Assembly (NCBI RefSeq): GCF_902705885.1
Contig: NZ_CACSIP010000001.1
Span: 444,683-508,682 of the forward strand
Source of the DNA: Mycolicibacterium austroafricanum
Lineage (GTDB): Bacteria > Actinomycetota > Actinomycetes > Mycobacteriales > Mycobacteriaceae
Length of the DNA stretch: 64,000 nt
Direction: 5' to 3'
Shown in pieces: positions 53,849 to 62,146 of this stretch (position 1 is the stretch's first letter; every line of letters starts with the position of its first letter). The position numbers and the translations under genes were made by a program. The notes beneath the pieces are model-generated. The model did not search any database, was not told the origin of the DNA, and was given only the letters and a program-made list of their open reading frames with translations.

Positions 53849-53888
53849 CGCATCGGACGCGACGTTGTGTCACGCCGAGGACCGGTCA

Positions 53889-54527
53889 CTAGATGAGGCC
53901 GCGCTTGCTGGCGGCGTACACCGCTTCGGCGCGCCTGCTGACCTCGAGTTTGCGCATGATGTTGCTGACGTGGAACTTGGCGGTGGTGGCCGAGATATAC
54001 AGCTTTTCGCCGATCTTGTTGTTGGACAATCCTGTCGCGAGCAGTCGGAGGACCTCGACCTCTCGGTCGGTCAGCTGCTGACGCGTCTCCGCGCGCCCCG
54101 ACATCGACCGGACCACCGCCGCGGCACTACGTGAGTCGAAGGCGCTGTCGCCGGTGGAGATCGCCCGGATGGCACGCGCCAACTCCGTGGTGTCGACGTC
54201 CTTGACGACGTAGCCTCTGGCACCCGCATGCACCGCGCGCACCACGAGGTCCTCGTCGAGGAATGTCGTCAACACCAGCAGACCCAGGTCCGGGTAGGCA
54301 GCAGAGAGCTTGGCGCACAGGCTCAGTCCCTCGAACTCGGATCCCGCCGACAGCTTCAGGTCGACCAGCACGACATCGGGTCCGGTGGTCCGCACGACGG
54401 CTTCGGCCTCGGCTTCGGAGGCCGCCTCGCCGACCACGATGAGATCGTCGGCGCGTTCGAGCACCGAACGCAGGCCTTGGCGCAGGATGGCGTGGTCGTC
54501 GACGAGGACCAGTCTGATGGGCGTCAT
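53889..54527 (-). CDS. mnoR: NarL/LuxR-type response regulator (MnoR-like)
   Basis: A 212-residue response regulator. The receiver domain has the acidic pair in LVDDHAILRQGL and the phospho-acceptor Asp in VVLVDLKLS at about residue 55, with Thr/Lys switch residues in VLTTF and VVKDVD. The LuxR helix-turn-helix is at the C-terminus (LTDREVEVLRLLATGLSNNK). It overlaps the kinase gene by 4 bp. The MnoSR pair in M. smegmatis controls growth on 1,3-propanediol and related alcohols, consistent with the adjoining dehydrogenases. Confidence 0.8.
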   Translation of the reverse strand: MTPIRLVLVDDHAILRQGLRSVLERADDLIVVGEAASEAEAEAVVRTTGPDVVLVDLKLSAGSEFEGLSLCAKLSAAYPDLGLLVLTTFLDEDLVVRAVHAGARGYVVKDVDTTELARAIRAISTGDSAFDSRSAAAVVRSMSGRAETRQQLTDREVEVLRLLATGLSNNKIGEKLYISATTAKFHVSNIMRKLEVSRRAEAVYAASKRGLI

Positions 54528-55909
54528 GTGTCCTGATCCTCCGCGTGGCTTTCGTTCGATGCCAATGGAATCCGTGCCACCACCCGCACCCCGCCGAGGC
54601 GGGAGCGGTACACGTCGAACGTGCCACCGTGTTCGCGGGCGCGGGCGTGCATGTTGGCCAGACCGCGGTGGCGGCCGTCGACATCAGTGGCTTCGGCGAG
54701 CCGCAACATCAACCGCAGCTTGACCGGATCGCCGGTCCCGTCGTCGGAGATCGCCAGGCTGACGTCGGCGTCAGCGTAGGTGAGCCGCACGATCGCACGG
54801 GTGGCGTTGCCGTGCATCGCGGTGTTGAACAACGCCTCTCCGGCGATGCGCAGCAGCGCGTGTTCGACGTCGCCGGGCAGTTCGGTGGGGGCTCCGTTCA
54901 CCCGCAACGTCACCCGCAGATCCTCGGGCATGTGCACGGTCGCGAGTTGTCCGAGCATCTCCGCCAGACTGGAGCGGTGAGCGGCGGCGGGCTGGTTGAG
55001 CGCGTAGATCGCCGACCGTAGCTGCTCGGTGGCAGACCGCGTGAGATCCTTCGCCAGGTCCAGACGGTCGACGACATCACCGGCGGTGTCCCGACGGTCG
55101 AACTCGCTTCGGCACACCTCGATCTGCATGCCGGCCGACAGCACTGTCTGCGCCACGCTGTCGTGCAGCTCACGGGCGATCCGCTGCCGTTCGGAGTTGA
55201 GGACCTGGTGGCGTTGGGCCGCACCGAGTTGGCGCTGGGTGGCCAGCAGTTCGGCGTTGCGGGCCTCGGACTGGGTGAGCAGCGTGACCGATTTGGTGAA
55301 CAACGCCGAGTTCTGCAGCGCCACCGCGGTCTGACTCGCGAGGATGCGCAGCACCACGGCGTCGGTGGCGTCCAGGGTGCGGTGCGGTGGCGTCCACGCC
55401 GCGAACGCGCCGATGACCCCGCCGTCGAGCTCGATGGGTACGTGGGCGTGTTGATCCTCGATGACCGGGAGCCGGAACTCGGCCAGCTGGCCACGCAGGA
55501 TGTCGTTGAGCCGGTTGAGCACCGCATCGGGAAGCGACGAGCCGGGATCGCTTGCGCCGGAAAGCCCTTCGAATGCGTACGCCACGCCGGCGGAATCGAG
55601 GATGAGGTGACGGACCGTGGCTTCGGGAAGCGCCCCGTCGGCCAGCGCGAGCAGCACCCAGTCCGCGTCGAGGTTGGCGCGCGCCGCCTCGGCGACCGCC
55701 CGCACCAGGTTCTCGGGACCCTCGATCGTCTGCACCAAAGCCCGGGAGATGGTGTCGAGCGCGGTGACCACACGGTCCAATCGCTGTGCGGTGAGCCGTA
55801 ACTCACGGTAGAAGCTGCCCTTGCCCGAGCGGACTCCGGTCAGCCGCGCCAGATCGGGGGGGCTCACTGCGCGCCGCCGATCGGTCGCGCCGGAGAGGTC
55901 GGGAGTCAC
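54524..55909 (-). CDS. mnoS: HisKA_3-type sensor kinase with GAF domain (MnoS-like)
   Basis: A 461-residue cytosolic kinase. A GAF-like sensor occupies about 55-210. A coiled coil leads to the H box ERQRIARELHDSVAQTVLSA (about 255-274), and a C-terminal ATPase domain contains GEALFNTAMHGNAT, ISDDGTGDP and HRGLANMHARAREHGG. No membrane segment is seen. The GTG start 55909 overlaps the dehydrogenase stop (GTGA) and its own stop overlaps the regulator, so dehydrogenase, kinase and regulator form one coupled unit. Confidence 0.85.
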   Translation of the reverse strand: MTPDLSGATDRRRAVSPPDLARLTGVRSGKGSFYRELRLTAQRLDRVVTALDTISRALVQTIEGPENLVRAVAEAARANLDADWVLLALADGALPEATVRHLILDSAGVAYAFEGLSGASDPGSSLPDAVLNRLNDILRGQLAEFRLPVIEDQHAHVPIELDGGVIGAFAAWTPPHRTLDATDAVVLRILASQTAVALQNSALFTKSVTLLTQSEARNAELLATQRQLGAAQRHQVLNSERQRIARELHDSVAQTVLSAGMQIEVCRSEFDRRDTAGDVVDRLDLAKDLTRSATEQLRSAIYALNQPAAAHRSSLAEMLGQLATVHMPEDLRVTLRVNGAPTELPGDVEHALLRIAGEALFNTAMHGNATRAIVRLTYADADVSLAISDDGTGDPVKLRLMLRLAEATDVDGRHRGLANMHARAREHGGTFDVYRSRLGGVRVVARIPLASNESHAEDQDT

Positions 55910-57132
55910 ATCGCCGCCCGGAACAACGCGTGCATCTGCGCCTGGTCGGCGGGCCGGGGATTGGTACTCATGCACGCGTCCTGCAGCGCGGTCCTGGCCA
56001 GTCGCGGCAGATCGTCGTCGCAGACCCCGAGCTGGGCCAGTCCCCGCGGCACACCGACCTGGCAGGCGAGCTGCTCGATGCGTTCGGCGAGTGCCGCCGC
56101 GGCTTCGGCCGCAGGCGCGCCGGCCTCCGCAACCCCGAGGCAGGCGGCGATGACGGCGTACGGCTCCGGATCGGCCTCGGCATTGAACCGGATGACGTGC
56201 GGCAGCAGCACACCGTTGATGACACCGTGCGGCAGATCGAGCAACCCACCCACCTGATGGCTCATCGCGTGGGCGGCGCCGAGGATCGCATTGGTGAACG
56301 CCAGGCCGGCTTCCAGCGCCGCCTGCGCCATCAGCACCCGGGGCGCCATCTCGACGGGCCGCTCGATCGTGTGTGCCAGATTGTCGGTGACCATCTGCAC
56401 GGCGCGCAGCGCGTGGTGGTCGGTCAACTGGTTGTGGCCGAGCGACACGAACGCCTCGATGCCGTGGGTCAGCGCGTCCAGCCCGGTCGCGGCGTTGAGC
56501 CATTCGGGCATCGTGGTGAGCAGCCGTGGGTCGATGACCGTGATGTCGGGCACCAGCGCACGGCCCAGGATCGTGATCTTGGTGTTGCGGGCGGTGTCGG
56601 TGACGATGCAGAACTGAGACACATCGGCACCGGTGCCCGACGTCGACGGCACGACCACCAGCGGCGGGATCGGCACCTGGGCCTTGTCCACGCCTTCGTA
56701 GTCGCGGATGTCTCCACCGTTGGCCGCGAGGATCGCCACGCCCTTGGCGGCGTCGATCACCGATCCGCCGCCGACCGCCACCAGCACGTCGCAGCCGTGT
56801 TCGGCGTACTTCTGGTAACCGGCGGCGATCTCGTAGTCCTTCGGGTTGGGGGTGAGCTCACTCCACAGACAGCCCCGCACCCCCTGGTCGGCGAGGTGGC
56901 CGACCATCTCGTCGGCCCACCCCGCCTCGATCAGGCCCGGGTCGGTGACCAGCATCGGCCGCAGCGCTCCCAGGCGCAGCGCCGCGTGCGCCGCCTCCAC
57001 CATTGAATCGACGCCGAAGACGATCTCGGGGGCGTGGAACTTCAGCAGCCGCGGCGAGGACACCGCAGGGCCGCGGTCACGACCGGGAACGAACACGCCT
57101 GCCGATGTGCCCCGGCCGCCTAGTTTCGCCAC
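55906..57132 (-). CDS. Iron-type alcohol dehydrogenase (1,3-propanediol dehydrogenase-like)
   Basis: About 408 residues of the Fe-ADH family. NAD site GGGSVIDAAKG (about 102), TSGTGADVSQF, and metal ligands in TGLDALTHGIEAF (Asp, His) and AAHAMSHQVGGLLDLPHG (His, His). The GTG at 57132 follows AGGCGA; a GTG at 57063 that begins SSPRLLKFHAPE is also possible. In M. smegmatis the matching gene lies beside mnoS and is linked to 1,3-propanediol use. It is coupled to the kinase gene. Confidence 0.85.
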   Translation of the reverse strand: MAKLGGRGTSAGVFVPGRDRGPAVSSPRLLKFHAPEIVFGVDSMVEAAHAALRLGALRPMLVTDPGLIEAGWADEMVGHLADQGVRGCLWSELTPNPKDYEIAAGYQKYAEHGCDVLVAVGGGSVIDAAKGVAILAANGGDIRDYEGVDKAQVPIPPLVVVPSTSGTGADVSQFCIVTDTARNTKITILGRALVPDITVIDPRLLTTMPEWLNAATGLDALTHGIEAFVSLGHNQLTDHHALRAVQMVTDNLAHTIERPVEMAPRVLMAQAALEAGLAFTNAILGAAHAMSHQVGGLLDLPHGVINGVLLPHVIRFNAEADPEPYAVIAACLGVAEAGAPAAEAAAALAERIEQLACQVGVPRGLAQLGVCDDDLPRLARTALQDACMSTNPRPADQAQMHALFRAAM

Positions 57133-57213
57133 AGTGTCGCCTCGCCCACCACCGTCCGGGAGCACCGAATGTGACCCGGACAACATCCTGCGCTCCAGCG
57201 TACGACCACCCCC

Positions 57214-57276
57214 CGCCGGAACTGCGTTCCACGCGGTTCTTTCTTGGTCTTCGCCGCGTGGAACACAGTTCCGGCG
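57214..57276. repeat. 63-bp long inverted repeat
   Basis: The arms 57214-57236 and 57254-57276 (CGCCGGAACTG... and its complement) pair at 22 of 23 positions around a 17-nt T-rich centre. It lies between the VWA gene stop and the Fe-ADH gene, both leftward, and may be a terminator or a member of a palindromic repeat family. Confidence 0.8.
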
Positions 57277-57278
57277 AC

Positions 57279-58799
57279 TCACCGGCCGACGGCTTCCGCG
57301 GCGAACTCGTGTGCCGCGTGTTCCAGCCCCGCGAGGTCGGCGACCACCCGCACCCGGTCGCAGAACTCCGCGTAGCGGGGCAGGTCGCAACTGCCCAGTC
57401 CCCAGGAATACCGCGGCTCGGGGGTCAGCCAGACCGTCTCCCTGGCGCGGCGGGTGATCTCCTCGAAGGCTGCGACGTTCGCGTCGCGGGTGTTGTTGCG
57501 CCCGTCGCCGAGCACCAGCAGCGTGGTGCGCCGGGTCACCGCCGAACTGTGTTCGGCCAGGAAGTCACCGAACACGGCGCCGTAGTCGGAGTCGGCCGCC
57601 ACGTCGATCAGATCGCCACCGAAGATCAGGCCCAACGCGCGTTCGCTCGGGTGGTCGCGGAACAACTCGGTGGTCTCGGCGATGCCGGATACGAAGACGA
57701 ACGACCGCACCTGGGTGAACAGGTCCTGCAACCCGTGCACCAGATTGAGGGTGAACCGGGACGTGGCGCGTACGGACAGGCTCACATCGGCCAGCACCAC
57801 CAGCCTCGGCCGGTCTTCGGCGCGGCGGACGGTGACCGGCACGAACGGCACACCGTCGAAGCGCATGTTGCGGCGCATCGTCTGGCCGGAGTCGACCCGC
57901 CCCGCCGACGCAACACGGCGGCGGTGGGTCAGCGCGCCGTGCAGTGTGCGGGCCAGCCTGCGCAGCGAGTCCTCGAGCTCGGCGCGCTCTTGTTCGCCGA
58001 TGCGGTCCACCCGAGCCTCGCGCCGCTCCCGGGACTCGACGATCCTGCTCTCCAAAGCCATCAGCGCCTCGAGATGCCGGCGCAGCGCCGCCGGCAGGTT
58101 CTCCAGCACCCCGGCCAGGCGCTGCCGCAGTGCGGCAGCGTCGGATTCGTCGCCGCCGGCGTCGAGTTCCTCGGCCAGCCAGCCGAGCAGCACGTCCTGC
58201 TCGGCGATGGACAGCTCAGCGTCGACCGAGGTCCCGGGCGACGTCGCGAGATTGCCGGGAACGGCTGCCCCGCTGAGGCGGTCGGTGGCCAGCTGGACGC
58301 GGTAGGCGTCATCGGCGGCGCTGCGGGTGTCCTTGGAGAACACAATCTCGTCGGTGAGCGCGGCGAGGTCGATCTTGTTGGCCTCCTGGTGCATGTTGTA
58401 GCGCTGCGCCAGGTCCTCCTGCTTGAAGTAGTCCCGGATGCTCGACGGCTTGCCGTGTTCGTGGCCTTGTTCCGGCGTCTGGCTGGGTTCCTCGGACAGC
58501 GTGAACGATTCGAGTTCCCCGGAGTCGACGAGTTCGTCGTGGGCGTGCGAATGCCCGTGCCCGTCGACGTCACCGCCGACGCGGATGAGCGAGAAGAACG
58601 CGTCGAAGATCTCGTCGAAGATCGGCTCGTCGCGTTGGTCCTTGACCAGGGCGACGCACAGCGCGGTGCGCAGCAGGGCCCGGGAGGCCAGCACGCCGGG
58701 CTGTCCGGCACAGCGCATCGCGTCGAGAGCCTCGGGGACCGAGACGCGGACCCCGCCCAGGCGCAGCAGCCGGACGAAGCGATGCAGGGTGGCCTCCAC
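57279..58799 (-). CDS. VWA-domain (CoxE-like) protein with His-rich segment
   Basis: A 506-residue protein. The N-terminal third is helical and includes a His-rich stretch (GHGHSHAHDE, about residue 80, and GHEHG near 113). The C-terminal half is a CoxE-like VWA domain: RLVVLADVSLSVRATS as MIDAS start at about 318, then GLIFGGDLIDVA and VLGDGRNN. VWA proteins paired with MoxR/CbbQ-type ATPases act as metal-centre activators. The ATPase gene is 9 bp upstream and the mycofactocin-dependent dehydrogenase precedes that. Confidence 0.8.
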   Translation of the reverse strand: MEATLHRFVRLLRLGGVRVSVPEALDAMRCAGQPGVLASRALLRTALCVALVKDQRDEPIFDEIFDAFFSLIRVGGDVDGHGHSHAHDELVDSGELESFTLSEEPSQTPEQGHEHGKPSSIRDYFKQEDLAQRYNMHQEANKIDLAALTDEIVFSKDTRSAADDAYRVQLATDRLSGAAVPGNLATSPGTSVDAELSIAEQDVLLGWLAEELDAGGDESDAAALRQRLAGVLENLPAALRRHLEALMALESRIVESRERREARVDRIGEQERAELEDSLRRLARTLHGALTHRRRVASAGRVDSGQTMRRNMRFDGVPFVPVTVRRAEDRPRLVVLADVSLSVRATSRFTLNLVHGLQDLFTQVRSFVFVSGIAETTELFRDHPSERALGLIFGGDLIDVAADSDYGAVFGDFLAEHSSAVTRRTTLLVLGDGRNNTRDANVAAFEEITRRARETVWLTPEPRYSWGLGSCDLPRYAEFCDRVRVVADLAGLEHAAHEFAAEAVGR

Positions 58800-58808
58800 G
58801 TCGCTGTC

Positions 58809-59930
58809 CTAGAGCGCCCGTCGCCGGCCGAGTGTCGACGCCGGGGTCTGTGCCGCCTTTTTGGGAGTGCCGTAGTAGCCGTCGGTGAAGCGTCCGGGCC
58901 GGTCCTTGGCCGCGCGCACCGCACGACCGTCCGGATCGTGATCGTGAGCGTCGTGCGGGTGGCCGTCGTGTGAATGGCCGTGGGTGTGCCCGGGTCCGTG
59001 AGAGTGTTCCGGCACACGCGCGTTGGGATCCACCAGCCACGGTAGCGCCGCGAGGGCCTTGCGGATGTCTTTGTCGTACTTGATGACCACCGAAACGGTC
59101 TCCGACAGGGTCTTGGCTGACAGCTCCTCGACCCCGAGGACGGCCAGGGTTCGTGCCCAGTCGATGGTCTCGGAGATACTGGGCGCCTTGCGCAGTTCCA
59201 GTTCGCGTAAACCGCGCACCACGTCGACCAATTGCGCGGCCAGCGCCTCGGTGAGCCCGGTGTTCTTGGACCGCACGATCTGCAACTCGCGCTCGGCGGC
59301 GGGGTAGTCCAGAAACAGATGCAGGCAGCGGCGTTTCAGCGCCGCCGCCAGGTCGCGGGTGTTGTTCGACGTCAGGATCACATACGGGGCGTGCGTGGCC
59401 GTGAAGGTGCCGATCTCGGGCACCGAGACCTGATACTCACCGAGCAGTTCGAGCAGCACGGCCTCCAGCGCCTCGTCCGCCCTGTCGATCTCGTCGACGA
59501 GCAGCACCACCGGCTCCTGCGAGCGCACCGCCTCCAGCAGCGGCCGGGGCGCCAGGAAGCGGTCGGAGAAGAACACGCTCTCCTGGGCCCCGATCCGCTC
59601 GACCGCGTCTGCGATGTCGACTGCGTCCTCGACGAGTTGGCCGATCTTCTCCCGCAGGATCTGGGTGTAGAGAAGCTGTTTGCCGTAGTCCCATTCGTAG
59701 AGGGCCTTCGTCTCGTCCTGACCTTCGTAACACTGCAGCCGCAACAGCTTTCGTCCGGTTGCGGCCGCCAGCACCTTGGCCAGTTCCGTCTTCCCCACAC
59801 CCGCCGGGCCCTCGATCAGCACCGGCTTGTCGAGGCGTGTCTGCAGGAAAATCGTTGTGGCGAGCCGCTCGTCGGCGATGTAACCCTCGCCGGCGAGCGC
59901 CTCGACCACGTGCTCCACGGAAGTGAACAT
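58809..59930 (-). CDS. MoxR/CbbQ-type AAA ATPase with His-rich tail
   Basis: A 373-residue AAA+ protein from ATG 59930. Walker A is GPAGVGKT (about 40), Walker B is VLLVDEIDRAD (about 147), sensor 1 is ILTSNNTRDLAAALKRRC. Near the C-terminus (about 303-326) ten His fall within 24 residues, alternating with Gly, Asp and Ser (GHTHGHSHDGHPHDAH), like nickel/zinc-storage tails. It is 4 bp after the mno gene and 9 bp before the VWA gene, so the three form one operon and the pair probably loads metal into the dehydrogenase. Confidence 0.85.
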   Translation of the reverse strand: MFTSVEHVVEALAGEGYIADERLATTIFLQTRLDKPVLIEGPAGVGKTELAKVLAAATGRKLLRLQCYEGQDETKALYEWDYGKQLLYTQILREKIGQLVEDAVDIADAVERIGAQESVFFSDRFLAPRPLLEAVRSQEPVVLLVDEIDRADEALEAVLLELLGEYQVSVPEIGTFTATHAPYVILTSNNTRDLAAALKRRCLHLFLDYPAAERELQIVRSKNTGLTEALAAQLVDVVRGLRELELRKAPSISETIDWARTLAVLGVEELSAKTLSETVSVVIKYDKDIRKALAALPWLVDPNARVPEHSHGPGHTHGHSHDGHPHDAHDHDPDGRAVRAAKDRPGRFTDGYYGTPKKAAQTPASTLGRRRAL

Positions 59931-59934
59931 CAGC

Positions 59935-61227
59935 TCAGGGCAGCAGCTCGTCGAGATCACCGTTCATGCAGTGCTCCACGACGGGCCGCACGGTGTCGAA
60001 CGTGCACTCCTTCGCGTTGCCCGGCGTACAGGCGTCGCCGAGGACGTGGTTGGTGATCCGGTCGACGTCGGCCTTGTCCCCCTTGATCACCGGTGCGTTC
60101 TCGTAGAACTTCGTGGGTCCCTGACCGAGCCGGTTCTTGGAATAGCTGTCCTGCTTGACGTCGACGAACTTCTCGATGATGTCGACGTCGCGCAGCAGCC
60201 GGATCGCGGCGGCCAGTGCGGCGTCGGCGGCCTGCACGTCGGTCATGCCGTAGGTGTCCACGCCCATCGCCTGCGCGATGTCGGCGAATCGCTTGTAGGC
60301 CACCGGCATGTTGAACGCCCACACCCGTGGCAACGCGATCGCGTTGTTGAGTCCGTGGTGGGTGTCGTAGAACGCCGAGACGGCGTGCGAGATCGAGTGG
60401 ATGATGCCCAGCCCGCCCGAGTTGAACGCCTGCGCAGCGATGTACTGCGCGTACATCATGCCCTCGCGGCCCTTGAGATCCGTCCCGTTCCAGGTGGCTT
60501 CGCGCAGATTCTCGGCGGTCAGCTTGATGGCGCGGATCGCGTTGCCCAGCGACGGCTCGAAGTTCAGCCGCGACACGTACGGCTCAGAAGCGTGGGCGAG
60601 CACGTCGAAACCGCACTGCGCGGTGTAGTCGACCGGGCACTCGAAGTACAACACCGGATCGTCGACGGCGAGCGTGGCCACCGAGGCGTCGTCGAATGCG
60701 ACGTACTTGTGCGGGTTGTCGGGGTCGGTGGTGGTGTCGGTGATGACGTAGGCCCACGACGTTTCCGACCCGGTTCCCGCGGTGGTCGAGATCGCGATGT
60801 GGGGCGGGTTCTTCGGGTTCTCGCTCTTGTTGAATCCCTCGAAGTCGTTGACGTTTCGGCCGTCGTGGGCGACTGAGATGCGGGCCCCCTTACACGCGTC
60901 GTGGGTGGACCCGCCGCCGATCGAGATGAAGCTGTCGCACTCGTTCTCCTGATAGAGCTTCGCCGAATCCATGACGTTGTAGTCCTTGGGGTTGGACTCG
61001 ACCTGGTCGTAGACCACCACCTCGAGACCGTGCCATTTCAGCGACTCGGCCATGTTGTGCACGATGTCGGTGCCGCGCAGGCCCGACGACATCAGCAGGG
61101 TGCGCTTGAAGCCCATCTTCAGCGCTTCCGGACCGACCATCTCGTGGGCGCCGGGACCCATCATGGCCCGTGGGAACGGATGGAATTCCTTGATGGGGAA
61201 GGGCTTGAGCAGATCCTCGACCTTCAT
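59935..61227 (-). CDS. mno: Mycofactocin-dependent (NDMA-type) alcohol dehydrogenase
   Basis: A 430-residue iron-type dehydrogenase of the nicotinoprotein group known as methanol:NDMA oxidoreductase (Mdo/Mno). The NAD site is GGGSTHDACKG (about 96) with TTAGTGSETSW. Metal ligands lie in CGFDVLAHASEPY and in HSISHAVSAFYDTHHG. The start MKVEDLLKPFPIKEFH is characteristic. It oxidises methanol and other short alcohols and passes electrons from its bound NADH to mycofactocin. Its ATPase and VWA partners follow with short gaps. The gene faces a TetR/P450 operon across 336 bp. Confidence 0.85.
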   Translation of the reverse strand: MKVEDLLKPFPIKEFHPFPRAMMGPGAHEMVGPEALKMGFKRTLLMSSGLRGTDIVHNMAESLKWHGLEVVVYDQVESNPKDYNVMDSAKLYQENECDSFISIGGGSTHDACKGARISVAHDGRNVNDFEGFNKSENPKNPPHIAISTTAGTGSETSWAYVITDTTTDPDNPHKYVAFDDASVATLAVDDPVLYFECPVDYTAQCGFDVLAHASEPYVSRLNFEPSLGNAIRAIKLTAENLREATWNGTDLKGREGMMYAQYIAAQAFNSGGLGIIHSISHAVSAFYDTHHGLNNAIALPRVWAFNMPVAYKRFADIAQAMGVDTYGMTDVQAADAALAAAIRLLRDVDIIEKFVDVKQDSYSKNRLGQGPTKFYENAPVIKGDKADVDRITNHVLGDACTPGNAKECTFDTVRPVVEHCMNGDLDELLP

Positions 61228-61563
61228 GGCGGTCGTCCTTTCTGAGCTTTTTCGCGAGCAGCGCGGGTGCGTAGGCCACCACGTTGGCAGTCCGATGTGA
61301 GCCAGGGAACAGCGATGCACGAAGTTCGAATCCTCGGGCAGCGCAATTGCGGACGACCGGGCAGGAGGCGCCCTGTCCATTCGGAGAGGTTGCGGGGGCG
61401 GGGCGCGCGCTCGGTCGCGACGAGCGCGCGCTCCGGTACCTCGTTTGCGGCGCGCCGCTGTGCTGACACGCGCGCTCGCGGAGAAACAGGGCTTGACCGG
61501 GGGACGCCGGGCTGGTTACATCTGAACAGCGTTCGAATCTGAACGTTGTTCGAAGGAGGATGG
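61228..61563. promoter_or_regulatory. Divergent control region of mno and the TetR/P450 operon
   Basis: No gene is seen in these 336 bp. A GC hairpin with 11-bp arms (GCGCGCGCTCG and CGAGCGCGCGC, 61403-61413 and 61421-61431) lies in the middle. A TetR-type operator (61524-61551) and the ribosome site AAGGAGG (61553-61559) lie at the right end. Confidence 0.55.
61524..61551. promoter_or_regulatory. Candidate TetR operator
   Basis: GAACAGCGTTC-N6-GAACGTTGTTC is an inverted repeat with 10 of 11 positions matched, ending 1 bp before the ribosome site of the TetR gene. Each arm is itself nearly palindromic. Confidence 0.6.
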
Positions 61564-62133
61564 GTGGCCCGGACCCGGCGAACGGCATCGGTGCTGCCCT
61601 ACGGTGCGCTCGACCGCGAACACCTGATCAAGCACCTGCTCGAGCTCGCCCGCCGGGTCGGCGTCGACAACGTCACGATGCGCACCCTCGCCGAGGAGGC
61701 CGGGACCTCGGCGTCCTCGCTCTACTACCACGTCAAAGACAAAGCCGCGCTCCTCGACCTGCTGGTCGACTCGGTGCTGCAGAGCATCGAGGTTCCCGCC
61801 GACGGTGACTGGGAGCAGCGCATCAGCGAGCTCTACGACAACGCCTGGCGGGCCATGGTCGCAGTCCCGGGCATCGCCGCGCTGATCCAACAACGTCCAC
61901 TGATCGGCACCGCCCATGCCATGGACCGGGCGGCCAAGCAGATCCTTGCCGAATCAGGTTGGGCGCCTGCTGATCTGGAAGCAGCGCACGCCGTCCTCTA
62001 CATCCATCTGCTCGGCTCGGTGCAGCTGGAGCACCACTTGAGCCGCGCCGGTGCCGGCGATTCGCAGCAGCTCTTCCAGCACGGCCTGCAGGTGATCCTG
62101 ACCGGCCTGCGACACAGCCACCCCTCCCACTGA
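61564..62133 (+). CDS. TetR-family regulator of the P450 operon
   Basis: A 189-residue TetR protein with the DNA-binding segment NVTMRTLAEEAGTSASSLYY followed by HVKDKAALL at about residues 34-62, and a TetR_C_1-like ligand domain. GTG 61564 follows AAGGAGG; a TTG 18 bp earlier is less likely. A strong palindrome sits immediately upstream, so autoregulation is likely. The P450 gene starts 13 bp after its stop and is probably co-regulated. Confidence 0.85.
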   Translation: MARTRRTASVLPYGALDREHLIKHLLELARRVGVDNVTMRTLAEEAGTSASSLYYHVKDKAALLDLLVDSVLQSIEVPADGDWEQRISELYDNAWRAMVAVPGIAALIQQRPLIGTAHAMDRAAKQILAESGWAPADLEAAHAVLYIHLLGSVQLEHHLSRAGAGDSQQLFQHGLQVILTGLRHSHPSH

Positions 62134-62146
62134 CCAGGAGATCGTC

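Noticed and set aside
57003..58973. 656-codon plus-strand frame
   Set aside because: It is antisense to the VWA protein gene; its composition is that of complementary GC-rich coding DNA.
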